10,153 bases of DNA from CAZWRV01 sp964636325 (GTDB lineage: Bacteria; Verrucomicrobiota; Lentisphaeria; Victivallales; GWF2-50-93), in the NCBI GenBank assembly GCA_964636325.1, contig CAZWRV010000149.1, forward strand, positions 1 to 10,153. Reading direction: 5' to 3'. Position 1 is the stretch's first letter; each line of letters begins with the position of its first letter. Shown here piece by piece: positions 1-6,994 of the stretch. The position numbers and the translations under genes were made by a program. The notes beneath the pieces were generated by a model. The model was not told the DNA's origin, did no database searches, and saw only the letters and a list, made by a program, of their open reading frames with translations.

Positions 1-44
1 AATTCCAAAATCTCCGCAATCAAAATGCGCAATTTTCAGCCTAA
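1..44. other. AT-rich spacer before the oxidoreductase gene
   Basis: This short stretch is much richer in A and T than the following gene and contains loosely repeated AATC and GCAAT words. It looks like intergenic DNA. One forward frame runs through it to a TGA at 46-48 that overlaps the ATG at 45, so the tail of an upstream gene, translationally coupled to the oxidoreductase, cannot be excluded. The base composition argues mildly against that. Confidence 0.4.
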
Positions 45-1328
45 ATGAGTATAAAAACAGGCAAGGCAATGATCTGCAAGAGATACGACGCGGTTGTCAT
101 CGGGGCCGGGCCTGCAGGCCTGGCCGCCGCCGCCGCAATGAAGAAGGCCGGCGCCGGAGCCGTATTGGTCCTGGACCGGGAGGAGGCTCCCGGCGGGATA
201 CTCAACCAGTGCATCCACAACGGATTCGGCATCCACAGGTACGGGGAGGAGCTTACAGGTCCGGAGTATGCCGGGCGCTGCCTGGCGGAGGCTATGGCCT
301 GCGACGTCGAACTCCTGCTTGACACATGCGTCGTCGACATAATTCCAGGGAAGGATGAAAGGCGGGTCGTTGCGTTGTCAGGCAAGGAAGGGCTGATTGA
401 GTTCTCATGCCGGGCAGTGATCCTCGCCATGGGTTGCCGCGAAAGGAACAGGGGCAACATCGCGATCCCCGGCAGCCGCCCGGCCGGAGTGATGACCGCG
501 GGCTTCGCCCAGAGGATGATAAACCTCCACGGATACATGCCCGGCCGGGAAATCGTGATCCTGGGATCCGGAGACATCGGCCTCATCATGGCAAGGCGCC
601 TTTCCCTTGAGGGGGCGGAGGTCAAGGCGGTCGTCGAAATCCAGCCGCATCCTGGCGGACTCAACAGGAACATCGTTCAGTGCCTGGAGGATTTCGACAT
701 TCCCCTGCATCTCTCCCACACTGTGACCGAAATAAGGGGCGCCGGCAGGATAGACTCCGTCGAGGTCGCCCCGGTGGGGCACTCATCCGTCCCCGACCTT
801 TCCAGGAAGTTCGTGATCGGATGCGACACTCTTCTTCTTTCGATAGGGCTGATACCGGAGAACGAACTGTCGATCAGGGCGGGTGTCAGGCTTGACGAGT
901 CCACCCGCGGACCCGCCGTGGATTCGGATTTCATGACTTCGGCGGAGGGGATTTTCGCCTGCGGAAACGTCCTCCATGTGCACGACATCGCCGACTGGGT
1001 GTCAATGGAGGCGGAATGCTGCGGCCGGAGCGCCGCGGAATACGTCAGGGGCGGGCTCACTGGGCGCAGTAAGATCCCCGTGCGCGCCGGCGCCATGCTG
1101 GGCTATGTCCTGCCTTCAAGCGCCGAGCCGGGGAGGCCCGCGGTCATCTCGACGAGGCCGATCGCGCCGCTGGAGGACGCGAGCCTTTGCATCAAGGCCG
1201 GCGGCGAACTAATTTACAGCAGAAGGCACAGGAGGCTCTTCCCGAGCATAATGCAGAGGATCGAGCTGGAGAAGGTTCCGGAAGGGGCCGGCTGCCTCGA
1301 GGTTTTCGTGAAGTTGAAGCCGGAATAA
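45..1328 (+). CDS. FAD/NAD(P)-dependent oxidoreductase, partner of DUF1667
   Basis: A 427-residue two-dinucleotide-binding flavoprotein of the pyridine nucleotide-disulfide oxidoreductase superfamily (COG0446 style), presumably cytoplasmic. Seen: FAD-binding GAGPAG at residues 20-25, the group-typical GGILNQCIHNGFG at 50-62, MGCRERNRG at 129-137, an NAD(P)-binding GSGDIG at 174-179, SIGLIPE at 266-272, and the second FAD motif GIFACGNVLHVHDIADWVS at 302-320. There is no CxxC redox-active disulfide of the thioredoxin reductase type. In family knowledge this subfamily is encoded between a GlpA-like FAD dehydrogenase and a DUF1667 protein in many anaerobes. Here the DUF1667 gene follows by 38 bases; the GlpA-like gene would lie outside the window. 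Substrate is unknown. The start is uncertain: the ATG at 45 lacks a clear ribosome site, and the ATG at 69 (residue 9) gives a 419-residue protein beginning closer to the first beta strand. Confidence 0.9.
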   Translation: MSIKTGKAMICKRYDAVVIGAGPAGLAAAAAMKKAGAGAVLVLDREEAPGGILNQCIHNGFGIHRYGEELTGPEYAGRCLAEAMACDVELLLDTCVVDIIPGKDERRVVALSGKEGLIEFSCRAVILAMGCRERNRGNIAIPGSRPAGVMTAGFAQRMINLHGYMPGREIVILGSGDIGLIMARRLSLEGAEVKAVVEIQPHPGGLNRNIVQCLEDFDIPLHLSHTVTEIRGAGRIDSVEVAPVGHSSVPDLSRKFVIGCDTLLLSIGLIPENELSIRAGVRLDESTRGPAVDSDFMTSAEGIFACGNVLHVHDIADWVSMEAECCGRSAAEYVRGGLTGRSKIPVRAGAMLGYVLPSSAEPGRPAVISTRPIAPLEDASLCIKAGGELIYSRRHRRLFPSIMQRIELEKVPEGAGCLEVFVKLKPE

Positions 1329-1356
1329 AAAATATTTCACACAAGGCGCAAGGCAC

Positions 1357-1361
1357 AAGGG
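1357..1361 (+). promoter_or_regulatory. Ribosome binding site deciding a GTG start
   Basis: AAGGG lies 5 bases before a GTG at 1367 and supports that codon as the start of the DUF1667 gene over the ATG at 1379, which has no purine-rich sequence at a proper distance. The site is the last unit of a small degenerate tandem repeat (cACAAGGcgCAAGGcACAAGG, about 1340-1360). Confidence 0.5.
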
Positions 1362-1366
1362 TCGTC

Positions 1367-1771
1367 GTGAAGAAAAACATGATCTGCATAGTCTGCCCCA
1401 ACGGCTGCGACATCGAGCTTGAGATTTCGGGCGGAAAGATATCCTCCATTGACGGAAGCGCCTGCCCGAAGGGGGTTGAATACGCCCGCGCCGAATGGCT
1501 CAATCCGACGAGGATAGTAACGACGACAGTGCGGCTCCGCGGCGCCGATATCCCGCTGCTTCCGGTGAAGACCTCGGTCCCGGTGCGCAAGGATCTCTGC
1601 AGGAGGATTGTGGCCGACGCCTCGCTGCTGGAAGTCCGGGCGCCGGTCAGGACGGGGGAGATGGTTGCCGCAGACATCTCCGGATCGGGCGCCGATCTGG
1701 TCGCCACCAGGACGGTCGGGGTATTTTCAGAATCAGTGCAGGCGAAAAATCGGACGGGTCAGGAAATCTGA
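1367..1771 (+). CDS. DUF1667 (COG3862) cysteine-motif protein
   Basis: A 134-residue protein that matches the DUF1667 family along its length. Seen: C7-x2-C10-x3-C14 in ICIVCPNGC, a fourth cysteine C33 in ACPKG, then YARAEWLNPTRIVTTTVR, a PLLPVKTSVPVRK segment, and a closing GADLVATR. The cysteines suggest a metal or iron-sulfur site, which is family-level inference and not shown. The partner flavoprotein gene lies 38 bases upstream. In other genomes the two occur with a GlpA-like subunit, so a redox complex or an accessory electron-transfer role is plausible. The GTG start is chosen from the AAGGG spacing; the same frame stays open further upstream inside the previous gene but that part reads as out-of-frame translation. 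Length is typical for the family (about 115-135 residues). Confidence 0.85.
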   Translation: MKKNMICIVCPNGCDIELEISGGKISSIDGSACPKGVEYARAEWLNPTRIVTTTVRLRGADIPLLPVKTSVPVRKDLCRRIVADASLLEVRAPVRTGEMVAADISGSGADLVATRTVGVFSESVQAKNRTGQEI

Positions 1772-1775
1772 AAAT

Positions 1776-1781
1776 AGGAGG
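1776..1781 (+). promoter_or_regulatory. Strong ribosome binding site of the PA14 protein gene
   Basis: AGGAGG lies 4 bases before the ATG at 1786. It decides this start within a much longer open frame that begins inside the preceding gene. Confidence 0.8.
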
Positions 1782-1785
1782 CTTT

Positions 1786-3405
1786 ATGCATGCAAAGCTA
1801 TACTGCATAATCCTGGCGGCGGCGCTTTTATGTTCCATACCCCCGGCTGTCCGCGCCAAGGACATGGTCCGCGGAGACCTTAAGAAGGACGTGGATCTCA
1901 TCTCGCCCTCGGGACTCGCGCTCCTTGATGAAAAGTTGAATGCGTATCCTGAGTTTGACGAGAAGAAGATCAAGGACGAGGCCGAGGAGAAATACAAGCT
2001 GGCCAAGATCGGCGACAAGGTCACGCTCAAGGGCAGGAAAGGGGAGATTTCCGGAACTCTCATGGAGCGGGACGCCAAGTCGATCCGAGTGGACGACAAG
2101 AAGATCATCTTCATGGACATGGACGCGGATGATCTGGCGCGTTTTTCCGAGGAGAAGTGCGGCAGCCTGCGCGCCAAGTATCTGCAGAACAAGAGGAGCG
2201 TCTACGAATACGAGTTCAAGGAGTTCTCCACGAAGATACGGAAAAGCCTGGAGGACGAGTATCCTGCCGTCGGCGCGAGGACTGTGTCGGATCTCTTTTC
2301 GAAGATGAGGGACAAGGATCTCCGGGAAAGATTGATGTCTGAATTCGCGGACGAATACGACAAGTCCCTTCCTCTCAAGGGCGGGAAGACGGCCCACATC
2401 GCCAAGCTCGCGGAGAAGTTCGCGGAGGAGCGCAAGCTGTCGTTCGACGGCAAGCGCATCAGGACGGCCGCCGAAGTAGAGGACGAGAAGGGCCGGGCAG
2501 AAGCAGAGGCCCGGCGGGCCGATGAGCTCAAGGCCCAGGCGGCGAAACGGGCCGCCGACAGGACACTATTCCCCAGGACGGCCTCGCCGACCTTCAATCC
2601 GGACGGCGGAACCTACGCCCCCAGGCAGAAGGTCGAACTGTCATGCGCCACAAAGGGTGCGACTGTCAGATATACCTTGGACGGCAGGGAGCCCACCGAG
2701 GATTCGCCGGAATACAAGGAGCCGATCGTCCTCGAAAATCCGCGCGTCGTCATCAAGGCAAGGGCATTCCACCCTTCCTACAACGACAGCGACACCGCGG
2801 CCTGCGCCCCCTTCCTTGAGACGGGGGCGGGCCTGATGGCTTCATATTTCAACGCCGTCGACTGCACGGGCAAGGCTGTGACCAGGATCGACAAGACCGT
2901 TGACTTCGACTGGGCCGCCAAGTCGCCAGATCCGGCGATCCCGGACGAATATTTTTCCGCCCTGTGGGCTGGCTCCATCGTCCCCAAGTTCAGCGAGACA
3001 TACAAGTTCTACGTTTCAATCGACAACGGCTCGCGGCTGTGGATCGGCGACTCGCTTGTCATAGACCACTGGGTCGAGGATGTAACCACCCAGACCGCGG
3101 ATATCAAGCTCACGGCCGGAAGCAGATACGACTTCAAGCTGGCCTTCTGCGAGACCTGGGGCGTCGCGCGCATCAAGCTGGAATGGAGCAGCCCTTCCGT
3201 TCCAAGGCAGGTCGTCCCTCAGGACTGCCTCTATCCTTACGGCAGGTATGCCGACCAGCTCGTGAAGTGGAACCAGACCGAGAATGGCGTCTATGTGAAC
3301 AGGCCTGGCATGGCAAACCCCTTGAGCAACGGAAAGACCACCATAGTCAAGGCCGGGAAAAATCCGAACGGCAAGGACAGGCTCGAGGATCACATCAACA
3401 GGTAG
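1786..3405 (+). CDS. Secreted CHB_HEX_C plus PA14 domain protein
   Basis: A 539-residue exported protein. Residues 1-24 are a signal peptide (hydrophobic IILAAALLCSIPPA, then AVRA before a charged KD). Residues 25-260 are strongly charged and probably mostly helical, with a short beta-rich segment at about 75-112 (GDKVTLKGRKGEISGTLMERD) that may be a small barrel, and a coiled-coil-like Ala/Glu/Arg stretch at 228-258. Residues 264-340 resemble the chitobiase/beta-hexosaminidase carboxy-terminal domain (GGTY, VRYTLDGREPT, IKARAF). Residues 346-486 are a PA14 domain (GLMASYF, FSETYKFYVSIDNGSRLWIGDSLVIDHW, YDFKLAFCE, IKLEW), a fold linked to carbohydrate binding. About 50 residues follow with no recognised domain. 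No catalytic domain is visible, so a cell-surface or periplasmic glycan-binding role is an inference. It starts 14 bases after the DUF1667 gene and may share its transcript. Confidence 0.88.
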   Translation: MHAKLYCIILAAALLCSIPPAVRAKDMVRGDLKKDVDLISPSGLALLDEKLNAYPEFDEKKIKDEAEEKYKLAKIGDKVTLKGRKGEISGTLMERDAKSIRVDDKKIIFMDMDADDLARFSEEKCGSLRAKYLQNKRSVYEYEFKEFSTKIRKSLEDEYPAVGARTVSDLFSKMRDKDLRERLMSEFADEYDKSLPLKGGKTAHIAKLAEKFAEERKLSFDGKRIRTAAEVEDEKGRAEAEARRADELKAQAAKRAADRTLFPRTASPTFNPDGGTYAPRQKVELSCATKGATVRYTLDGREPTEDSPEYKEPIVLENPRVVIKARAFHPSYNDSDTAACAPFLETGAGLMASYFNAVDCTGKAVTRIDKTVDFDWAAKSPDPAIPDEYFSALWAGSIVPKFSETYKFYVSIDNGSRLWIGDSLVIDHWVEDVTTQTADIKLTAGSRYDFKLAFCETWGVARIKLEWSSPSVPRQVVPQDCLYPYGRYADQLVKWNQTENGVYVNRPGMANPLSNGKTTIVKAGKNPNGKDRLEDHINR

Positions 3406-3585
3406 CCCGGGCAGCGGATCGGAAATTAAGACAACCTGATCCGCGGGAAATAAAAATGTGATGAAATACCGACCCCCCGGAAGGTGTTTCAGTTAAGATT
3501 TCCGGCGCCCAACTCTGAAAAGCCACATGGGCATTGCCTGTCCGCTTATAAGCTCTTCCTAACGGGCGGGGCAGGAAATCTGAAA
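3406..3585. other. Convergent intergenic region, no gene seen
   Basis: This spacer lies between the ends of the PA14 protein gene and the potassium transporter gene. It holds two weak inverted repeats: GCGGATC / GATCCGC (3414-3420 and 3438-3444, 17-base loop) and AGATTTCC / GGAAATCT (3496-3503 and 3574-3581, widely spaced). Neither has the U-tract of a standard intrinsic terminator. Confidence 0.6.
3414..3444. terminator. Weak candidate terminator hairpin
   Basis: A 7-bp perfect stem (GCGGATC with GATCCGC) starts 8 bases after the stop codon of the PA14 protein gene. The loop is 17 bases and the downstream side is GGGAAATAAAAA on this strand rather than a T-run, so termination is doubtful. 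Confidence 0.25.
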
Positions 3586-5487
3586 TTACAGCTCCACCTG
3601 CAGGCCGTATTCGATGACCTGTCCCGGCGGCAGGCGGTAGAAAGTGCTCGCGTCGAACGAATTCTTCGAGAGGAAGGAGAAGAGCCTCTTCCTCCAGCGC
3701 CAGAGAGGCGATGAAGGCTTGATGATGAGCGTCTCCCTGCCGAGGATATATGTCATCCTGCTGAGGTCTATGCTGATGGCCTCCTTCTGGCTCAGATACC
3801 TCAGCGCCCTGGGTATGTCCGGATCCTCGCAGAATCCGTAGCTGACATGTATCCTGAACAAACCGGCCCCAAGCTCCTCGACGGTCGACCGCGCGTCGTC
3901 CCGTATGAAGGGCACGTCCTCAGTGGCTACCGTCATAAGGAATACCTGCTCGTGCAGGACTTGATTGTGCTTGAAGTTGTGCAGGAGCGTCCTCGGTATG
4001 CCTGTCGGATTCCCCGTCAGGAATACCGCCGTGCCCTTGGCCCTGAACGGCATGTGCGCCTGTATGTCCTTGATGAACAGGTCGACCGGGAACGATGCCT
4101 GCAGGATTTTCTTCCCAAGTACGTCCCGGTAATGGATCCAAGTGGACATCATGAGGTAGATCAGCCCGCCTATCAGGACGGGAATCCATCCCCCGTAGTG
4201 TATCTTGAGCAGGCAGGCGACGAAGAACGCGAGGTTCACCAGGAGAAATACCACCGAGACGGTGGCTATTATCCAGGTCTTGGCCGGCCAGAGCTTCTTG
4301 GCGATCATTATCGCGAGGATTGTCGTGATCAGCATCGTTCCGGAAACCGCTATGCCGTAGGCGCCGGCCAGATTGCCGGACTTCCTGAACTGGAGGATTA
4401 GGAACACGGTCCCCGCGAACAGCGCCGTGTTTACCGCCGGCAGATAGACCTGCCCGATCTCCATCGACGACGTATGGATTATGCGCATTCGCGGGAAGAA
4501 TCCCAGCTGGAGCGACTGCCTCCCCAGCGAAAACGCCCCCGATATGACCGCCTGGGACGCGATGATCGTGGCGCTGGTCGCCAGGAACACCATGGGATAG
4601 TGCAGAAAGTCCGGCGACATCCGGTAGAATAGGTTTTCGACTTCGCCCCTGTGCCCGAGAAGATGTGCGCCCTGGCCGAAATAGTTGAGCAGTAGCCCAG
4701 GCATGGCGACGGCGAACCAGCCCATCCTTATCGGGCGCTTTCCGAAATGACCCATGTCCGCATACATGACCTCGCCCCCCGTCACGGCCAGGAAGACCGA
4801 GCCGAGCACGGCAAAGCCCTGCCATTCGTTCGCGACGAACATCCTCACGGCATAGTAGGGATTGAGCGCAGCCAGGACGGAGGGCTCCTTCGCCACGGCC
4901 CAGAGCCCCACAAGCCCCAAAGTTGTGAACCAGGCAAGCATGAACGGGCCGAAGATCGCTCCGATGCTGGCCGTCCCCTTCCTCTGGAACATGAAAAGGA
5001 CGGTCAGGATCGCGATAGATATGTAGACTACGTACGGCTCGAACATCTTCGTCTCGACGTTGAGCCCCTCCACCGCGCTCAGGACCGATATCGCAGGAGT
5101 TATTATGCCGTCCCCGTAGAGGAGCGCGGCGCCGATTAATCCGAGGAAGATCACCAGCGGGAGCCTCTTCTTGTCCTTGAACTCGTGCGCCACAAGCGCC
5201 ATCAGCGCCAGTATGCCCCCCTCCCCTTCGTTGTCCGCCTTCATCAGGAAAGTGAGATACTTCAGGGATATGACAAGCGTGAGCGACCAGAATATCAGCG
5301 ACAGTATTCCGAGAATGTTCGCCTCCGACGTGGCAAGCCCGTGCTCGGGGTTGAAGCATTCCCGGAACGCATATAGGGGGCTTGTCCCGATGTCTCCGAA
5401 GACGACACCGAGCGCGCCAAGAGTCAGAACATAGATGTTCGTCTTGACGGATGCGCTTTCAGCAGGGAGATTCTGAGTCTGGTTCAT
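3586..5487 (-). CDS. kup: Kup-family potassium uptake transporter
   Basis: A 633-residue inner-membrane K+ uptake protein of the KUP/HAK family, thought to import potassium with protons. Seen: the amino-terminal GVVFGDIGTSPLY at 27-39, the hallmark GDGIITPAISVLSAVEG at 125-141, GGEVMYADMGHFGKRPIR at 237-254, NYFGQGA at 268-274, and about 12 hydrophobic segments up to residue about 450, followed by a soluble cytoplasmic tail of roughly 180 residues. Length agrees with Escherichia coli Kup (622). The frame stays open 54 codons further upstream, but the chosen start (MNQTQNLPAES) puts the first membrane segment where the family has it. It lacks a Shine-Dalgarno; the bases before it are pyrimidine-rich. 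The gene stands alone and is convergent with the PA14 protein gene. No c-di-AMP riboswitch was recognised upstream. Confidence 0.96.
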   Translation of the reverse strand: MNQTQNLPAESASVKTNIYVLTLGALGVVFGDIGTSPLYAFRECFNPEHGLATSEANILGILSLIFWSLTLVISLKYLTFLMKADNEGEGGILALMALVAHEFKDKKRLPLVIFLGLIGAALLYGDGIITPAISVLSAVEGLNVETKMFEPYVVYISIAILTVLFMFQRKGTASIGAIFGPFMLAWFTTLGLVGLWAVAKEPSVLAALNPYYAVRMFVANEWQGFAVLGSVFLAVTGGEVMYADMGHFGKRPIRMGWFAVAMPGLLLNYFGQGAHLLGHRGEVENLFYRMSPDFLHYPMVFLATSATIIASQAVISGAFSLGRQSLQLGFFPRMRIIHTSSMEIGQVYLPAVNTALFAGTVFLILQFRKSGNLAGAYGIAVSGTMLITTILAIMIAKKLWPAKTWIIATVSVVFLLVNLAFFVACLLKIHYGGWIPVLIGGLIYLMMSTWIHYRDVLGKKILQASFPVDLFIKDIQAHMPFRAKGTAVFLTGNPTGIPRTLLHNFKHNQVLHEQVFLMTVATEDVPFIRDDARSTVEELGAGLFRIHVSYGFCEDPDIPRALRYLSQKEAISIDLSRMTYILGRETLIIKPSSPLWRWRKRLFSFLSKNSFDASTFYRLPPGQVIEYGLQVEL

Positions 5488-5673
5488 AAAGAGAGAAAAG
5501 AATTTTGGACGGGCGGATAGATTATCATGTGGGCCAAGAAATGCAAGCTTGGCAGTGATGAAAGATTTATAAATGAGCATATCGCCGGATTCTGGGAGAA
5601 GGCGGCTCGCGAAAGCTGCCGAAACCCACCGATGCCTGCCGGCTACCATCCGCCATCCCGCATCCGTCCCGCC
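5488..5673. other. Upstream region of kup, no gene seen
   Basis: No convincing coding frame is present. On the - strand a GATAAT at 5521-5526, 33 bases before the kup start codon, could be a -10 element; no good -35 lies at the standard distance (a TTGCAT is 14 bases away). A small inverted repeat GCCAAG / CTTGGC (5533-5538 and 5548-5553) overlaps this presumed promoter. Confidence 0.4.
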
Positions 5674-5772
5674 TCACCGCTTCAGCTTGAATTCGTCGAA
5701 CTTGTGCGGCACAAGCCTGCCAAGCCTCTCGAACGTGTTGTGGGTGTCCATCGAGTCGGACGTCAATCGGCA
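5674..5772 (-). pseudogene. Possible GH51 arabinofuranosidase carboxy-terminal remnant
   Basis: Between the end of pilin gene 1 and kup, the - strand encodes about 32 residues before a TGA: CRLTSDS, then MDTHNTFERLGRLVP, then HKFDEFKLKR. The pattern LT-x3-M-x2-HNTFE followed by VxP and a phenylalanine-containing tail recalls the extreme carboxy end of GH51 alpha-L-arabinofuranosidases. The frame is closed by a TAA at 5773-5775 just upstream, and nothing of the roughly 450 preceding residues is present; the pilin gene occupies that place instead. If right, this is the scar of a deleted or replaced arabinofuranosidase gene. The resemblance is from memory of the family and short, so chance similarity is possible. 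It may also be read as a free 25-codon frame from the ATG at 5751, but that has no ribosome site. Confidence 0.4.
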
Positions 5773-5822
5773 TTAGGGGCTGCCTCGGAAATTCCCGCTT
5801 AAATGCGTGGAGATGATATGGA

Positions 5823-6641
5823 TTATGGCTTGCCGGCAAGCAACCAGTCCATGCGGGCCCAGGGACTGTGCAGCAAGCTGCTCGGCCATTGCTGCCAGTT
5901 CCAGTTGAAGTGGGCGCATGTCGGGGTGGGCGGCGGAGGTGTCGCCGACCAGTAGTTGCCTTGCCATTCGACATGCCCGTCGAAGGCGGCGATGTTTCCG
6001 CCAAGGCGATGCGCCCAGTCCTTCTTCGGGCTAGGATAATTATAATCTACGGAACGCCAACAGGCGGCATCGCTGAACATCGCGCTGTATGCCGGATTTT
6101 GTCGATCCTTGAGAGGTGCATCTTCCAGATCCCCGCCCCCTTGATCGGTAAACCAGCAATATCTATGGTTGTATCGGTAAGAATATTTCAGATAAGTATA
6201 CCACGGTGCCCACCATGCACACCAGTTCACTTCAGAGCTTGGGCAGCCATCCAAAAGGGACATGGGCATATACTGGAAATCGGTGGAGTATGTCAGTTTC
6301 CACCAGCCGTTGCCACCGTCAGTCCCCCCGCCAGCATTTGTCCAATTCAGCCCGCTCTCAATAATATCATCACGCCCATCATTGCCTCCGGGAATAAGAG
6401 GCATGCTGTGGGCAAACACGCCATGGTCTTCCCGGTAGTTGATTGCGCCCAGGGCAATTTGTTTGAGGCTTCCCGTGCAAACCGCCCTTTTGCCCATCTC
6501 CCTCGCCTGCTTCAGCGCCGGCAGCAGCATGGCCGCCAGAATCGCTATGATCGCAATGACGATCAGAAGCTCGATGAGTGTAAAATTTTTCCGGTGCGGA
6601 TAATTCTCATCGTGGAAATGATGATAGGCTGCAGTTATCAT
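5823..6641 (-). CDS. Prepilin-like protein 1 with H-x9-DG motif
   Basis: A 272-residue type IV pilin-like / type II secretion pseudopilin-like protein. Residues 1-19 are an unusually long, His-rich leader (MITAAYHHFHDENYPHRKN); cleavage is expected before F20 in FTLIELLIVIAIIAILAAMLLPAL (20-43), with the conserved Glu at +5 (E24). The -1 residue is Asn, not Gly. The rest is a soluble domain rich in Trp, Tyr and Gly. The signature H211-x9-D221-G222 (within HRLGGNIAAFDGHVEW) is the DUF1559-like / H-x9-DG motif common in Planctomycetes and Lentisphaerae. A tail of about 50 residues with PPPPTP follows. The start is supported by GGGAGG (6651-6656), 9 bases upstream. The protein probably sits in the cell envelope; its precise role is unknown. 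It is divergent from the GntR-LacI regulator gene. Confidence 0.92.
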   Translation of the reverse strand: MITAAYHHFHDENYPHRKNFTLIELLIVIAIIAILAAMLLPALKQAREMGKRAVCTGSLKQIALGAINYREDHGVFAHSMPLIPGGNDGRDDIIESGLNWTNAGGGTDGGNGWWKLTYSTDFQYMPMSLLDGCPSSEVNWCAWWAPWYTYLKYSYRYNHRYCWFTDQGGGDLEDAPLKDRQNPAYSAMFSDAACWRSVDYNYPSPKKDWAHRLGGNIAAFDGHVEWQGNYWSATPPPPTPTCAHFNWNWQQWPSSLLHSPWARMDWLLAGKP

Positions 6642-6700
6642 GATGCATATCCTCCCTCATGCACTTATATTGTTCTCTTGAAGCTCGGTTACGCGCCTGT

Positions 6701-6815
6701 AGGGTTGAGCTGCGACCAACAGTTTCACTGGAATCGGAGCGCCGAGCACGGCTCGGCAGGCGGATTCGCCCCCATCAAGTTTCATATATGCAAAACAGCG
6801 GACATCGCAACTGAC
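6701..6815 (-). repeat. Pilin-upstream repeat, copy A
   Basis: Diverged copy of the element at 9884-9971. Shared parts are GGGTTGAGC at one end, a GC hairpin with the loop ACG (GCCGAGC at 6741-6747 with GCTCGGC at 6751-6757), and a 44-base end (6772-6815) that is about 75% identical to 9928-9971. It lies 60 bases upstream of the pilin 1 start, in the same orientation and at nearly the same distance as copy B to pilin 3. The first hairpin seen in copy B is decayed here. Confidence 0.6.
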
Positions 6816-6876
6816 CGATTCCCCACCTGTTAGCTCTATGGCGGAAAAATATGTCCAGAAAATAGTAATGCAAGTG

Positions 6877-6892
6877 TAATTACGTATAATTA
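6877..6892. promoter_or_regulatory. Candidate operator palindrome
   Basis: TAATTA-CGTA-TAATTA gives two 6-base arms around a 4-base centre, 22 bases upstream of the presumed -35 of the regulator gene. The central TACGTA followed by AA-type bases resembles part of the AraR operator consensus (core GTACGTAC), matching about 8 of 12 core positions. It could be an operator for the neighbouring GntR-LacI protein. AT-rich DNA gives such arms easily. Confidence 0.3.
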
Positions 6893-6913
6893 TAGATATT
6901 TTAAGAAGCGTCT

Positions 6914-6941
6914 TTGACTACGATATGATTATGGATAAGAT
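6914..6941 (+). promoter_or_regulatory. Candidate sigma-70 promoter of the GntR gene
   Basis: TTGACT (6914-6919) and TAAGAT (6936-6941) are separated by 16 bases, matching 5 of 6 and 4 of 6 consensus positions. Transcription would start near 6948, giving a leader of about 47 bases before the ATG at 6995. Confidence 0.4.
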
Positions 6942-6994
6942 TAACCGCTTGTCGGCCGTATGATTCGGCTAATTGAACATTAGAGGATTGGAAC

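Larger units (their letters stand above)
6642..6994. other. Divergent regulatory region between pilin 1 and GntR gene
   Basis: About 350 bases without a gene. Next to the pilin gene lies a copy of a hairpin-bearing repeat (6701-6815) that is also found upstream of pilin gene 3. Next to the regulator gene, 6838-6945 is distinctly AT-rich compared with the rest of the window and carries a palindrome and a promoter-like pair of hexamers. This is where control of both genes should reside. Confidence 0.6.

Noticed and set aside
41..673. A 210-codon open frame on the - strand opposite the oxidoreductase
   Set aside because: The + strand carries all flavoprotein motifs; the antisense frame has low-complexity Ser/Pro/Arg composition typical of GC-rich shadows.
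1192..1707. A 171-codon open frame on the - strand opposite the DUF1667 gene
   Set aside because: It lies opposite a recognised family and spans an intergenic junction without any motif of its own.
3538..3575. Intrinsic terminator for kup
   Set aside because: The imperfect stem (CCTG.CCGC with GCGG..CAGG) has an internal loop, a large hairpin loop and no T-run on the - strand.
1760..3585. A 14-base identical word (CAGGAAATCTGAAA) at 1760-1773 and 3572-3585
   Set aside because: It straddles a gene end in one place and lies next to a gene end in the other, but a 14-mer match within 10 kb is close to chance expectation and flanks are not similar.
3920..5359. A 479-codon open frame on the - strand inside kup
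   Set aside because: Its translation is rich in Arg, Gly and His with no family pattern; it is a second frame of the clearly recognised potassium transporter.
5488..5673. Possible c-di-AMP riboswitch upstream of kup
   Set aside because: Potassium transporter genes can carry one, but the conserved core elements of the ydaO class could not be recognised here.
5527..5802. A 91-codon + strand frame between kup and pilin gene 1
   Set aside because: No ribosome site, no domain pattern, and it overlaps antisense to the stretch that reads as a GH51 tail.
5868..6833. A 321-codon open frame on the + strand opposite pilin gene 1
   Set aside because: It is antisense to a well-supported pilin gene with a good ribosome site, runs through the intergenic hairpin repeat, and shows no domain pattern.
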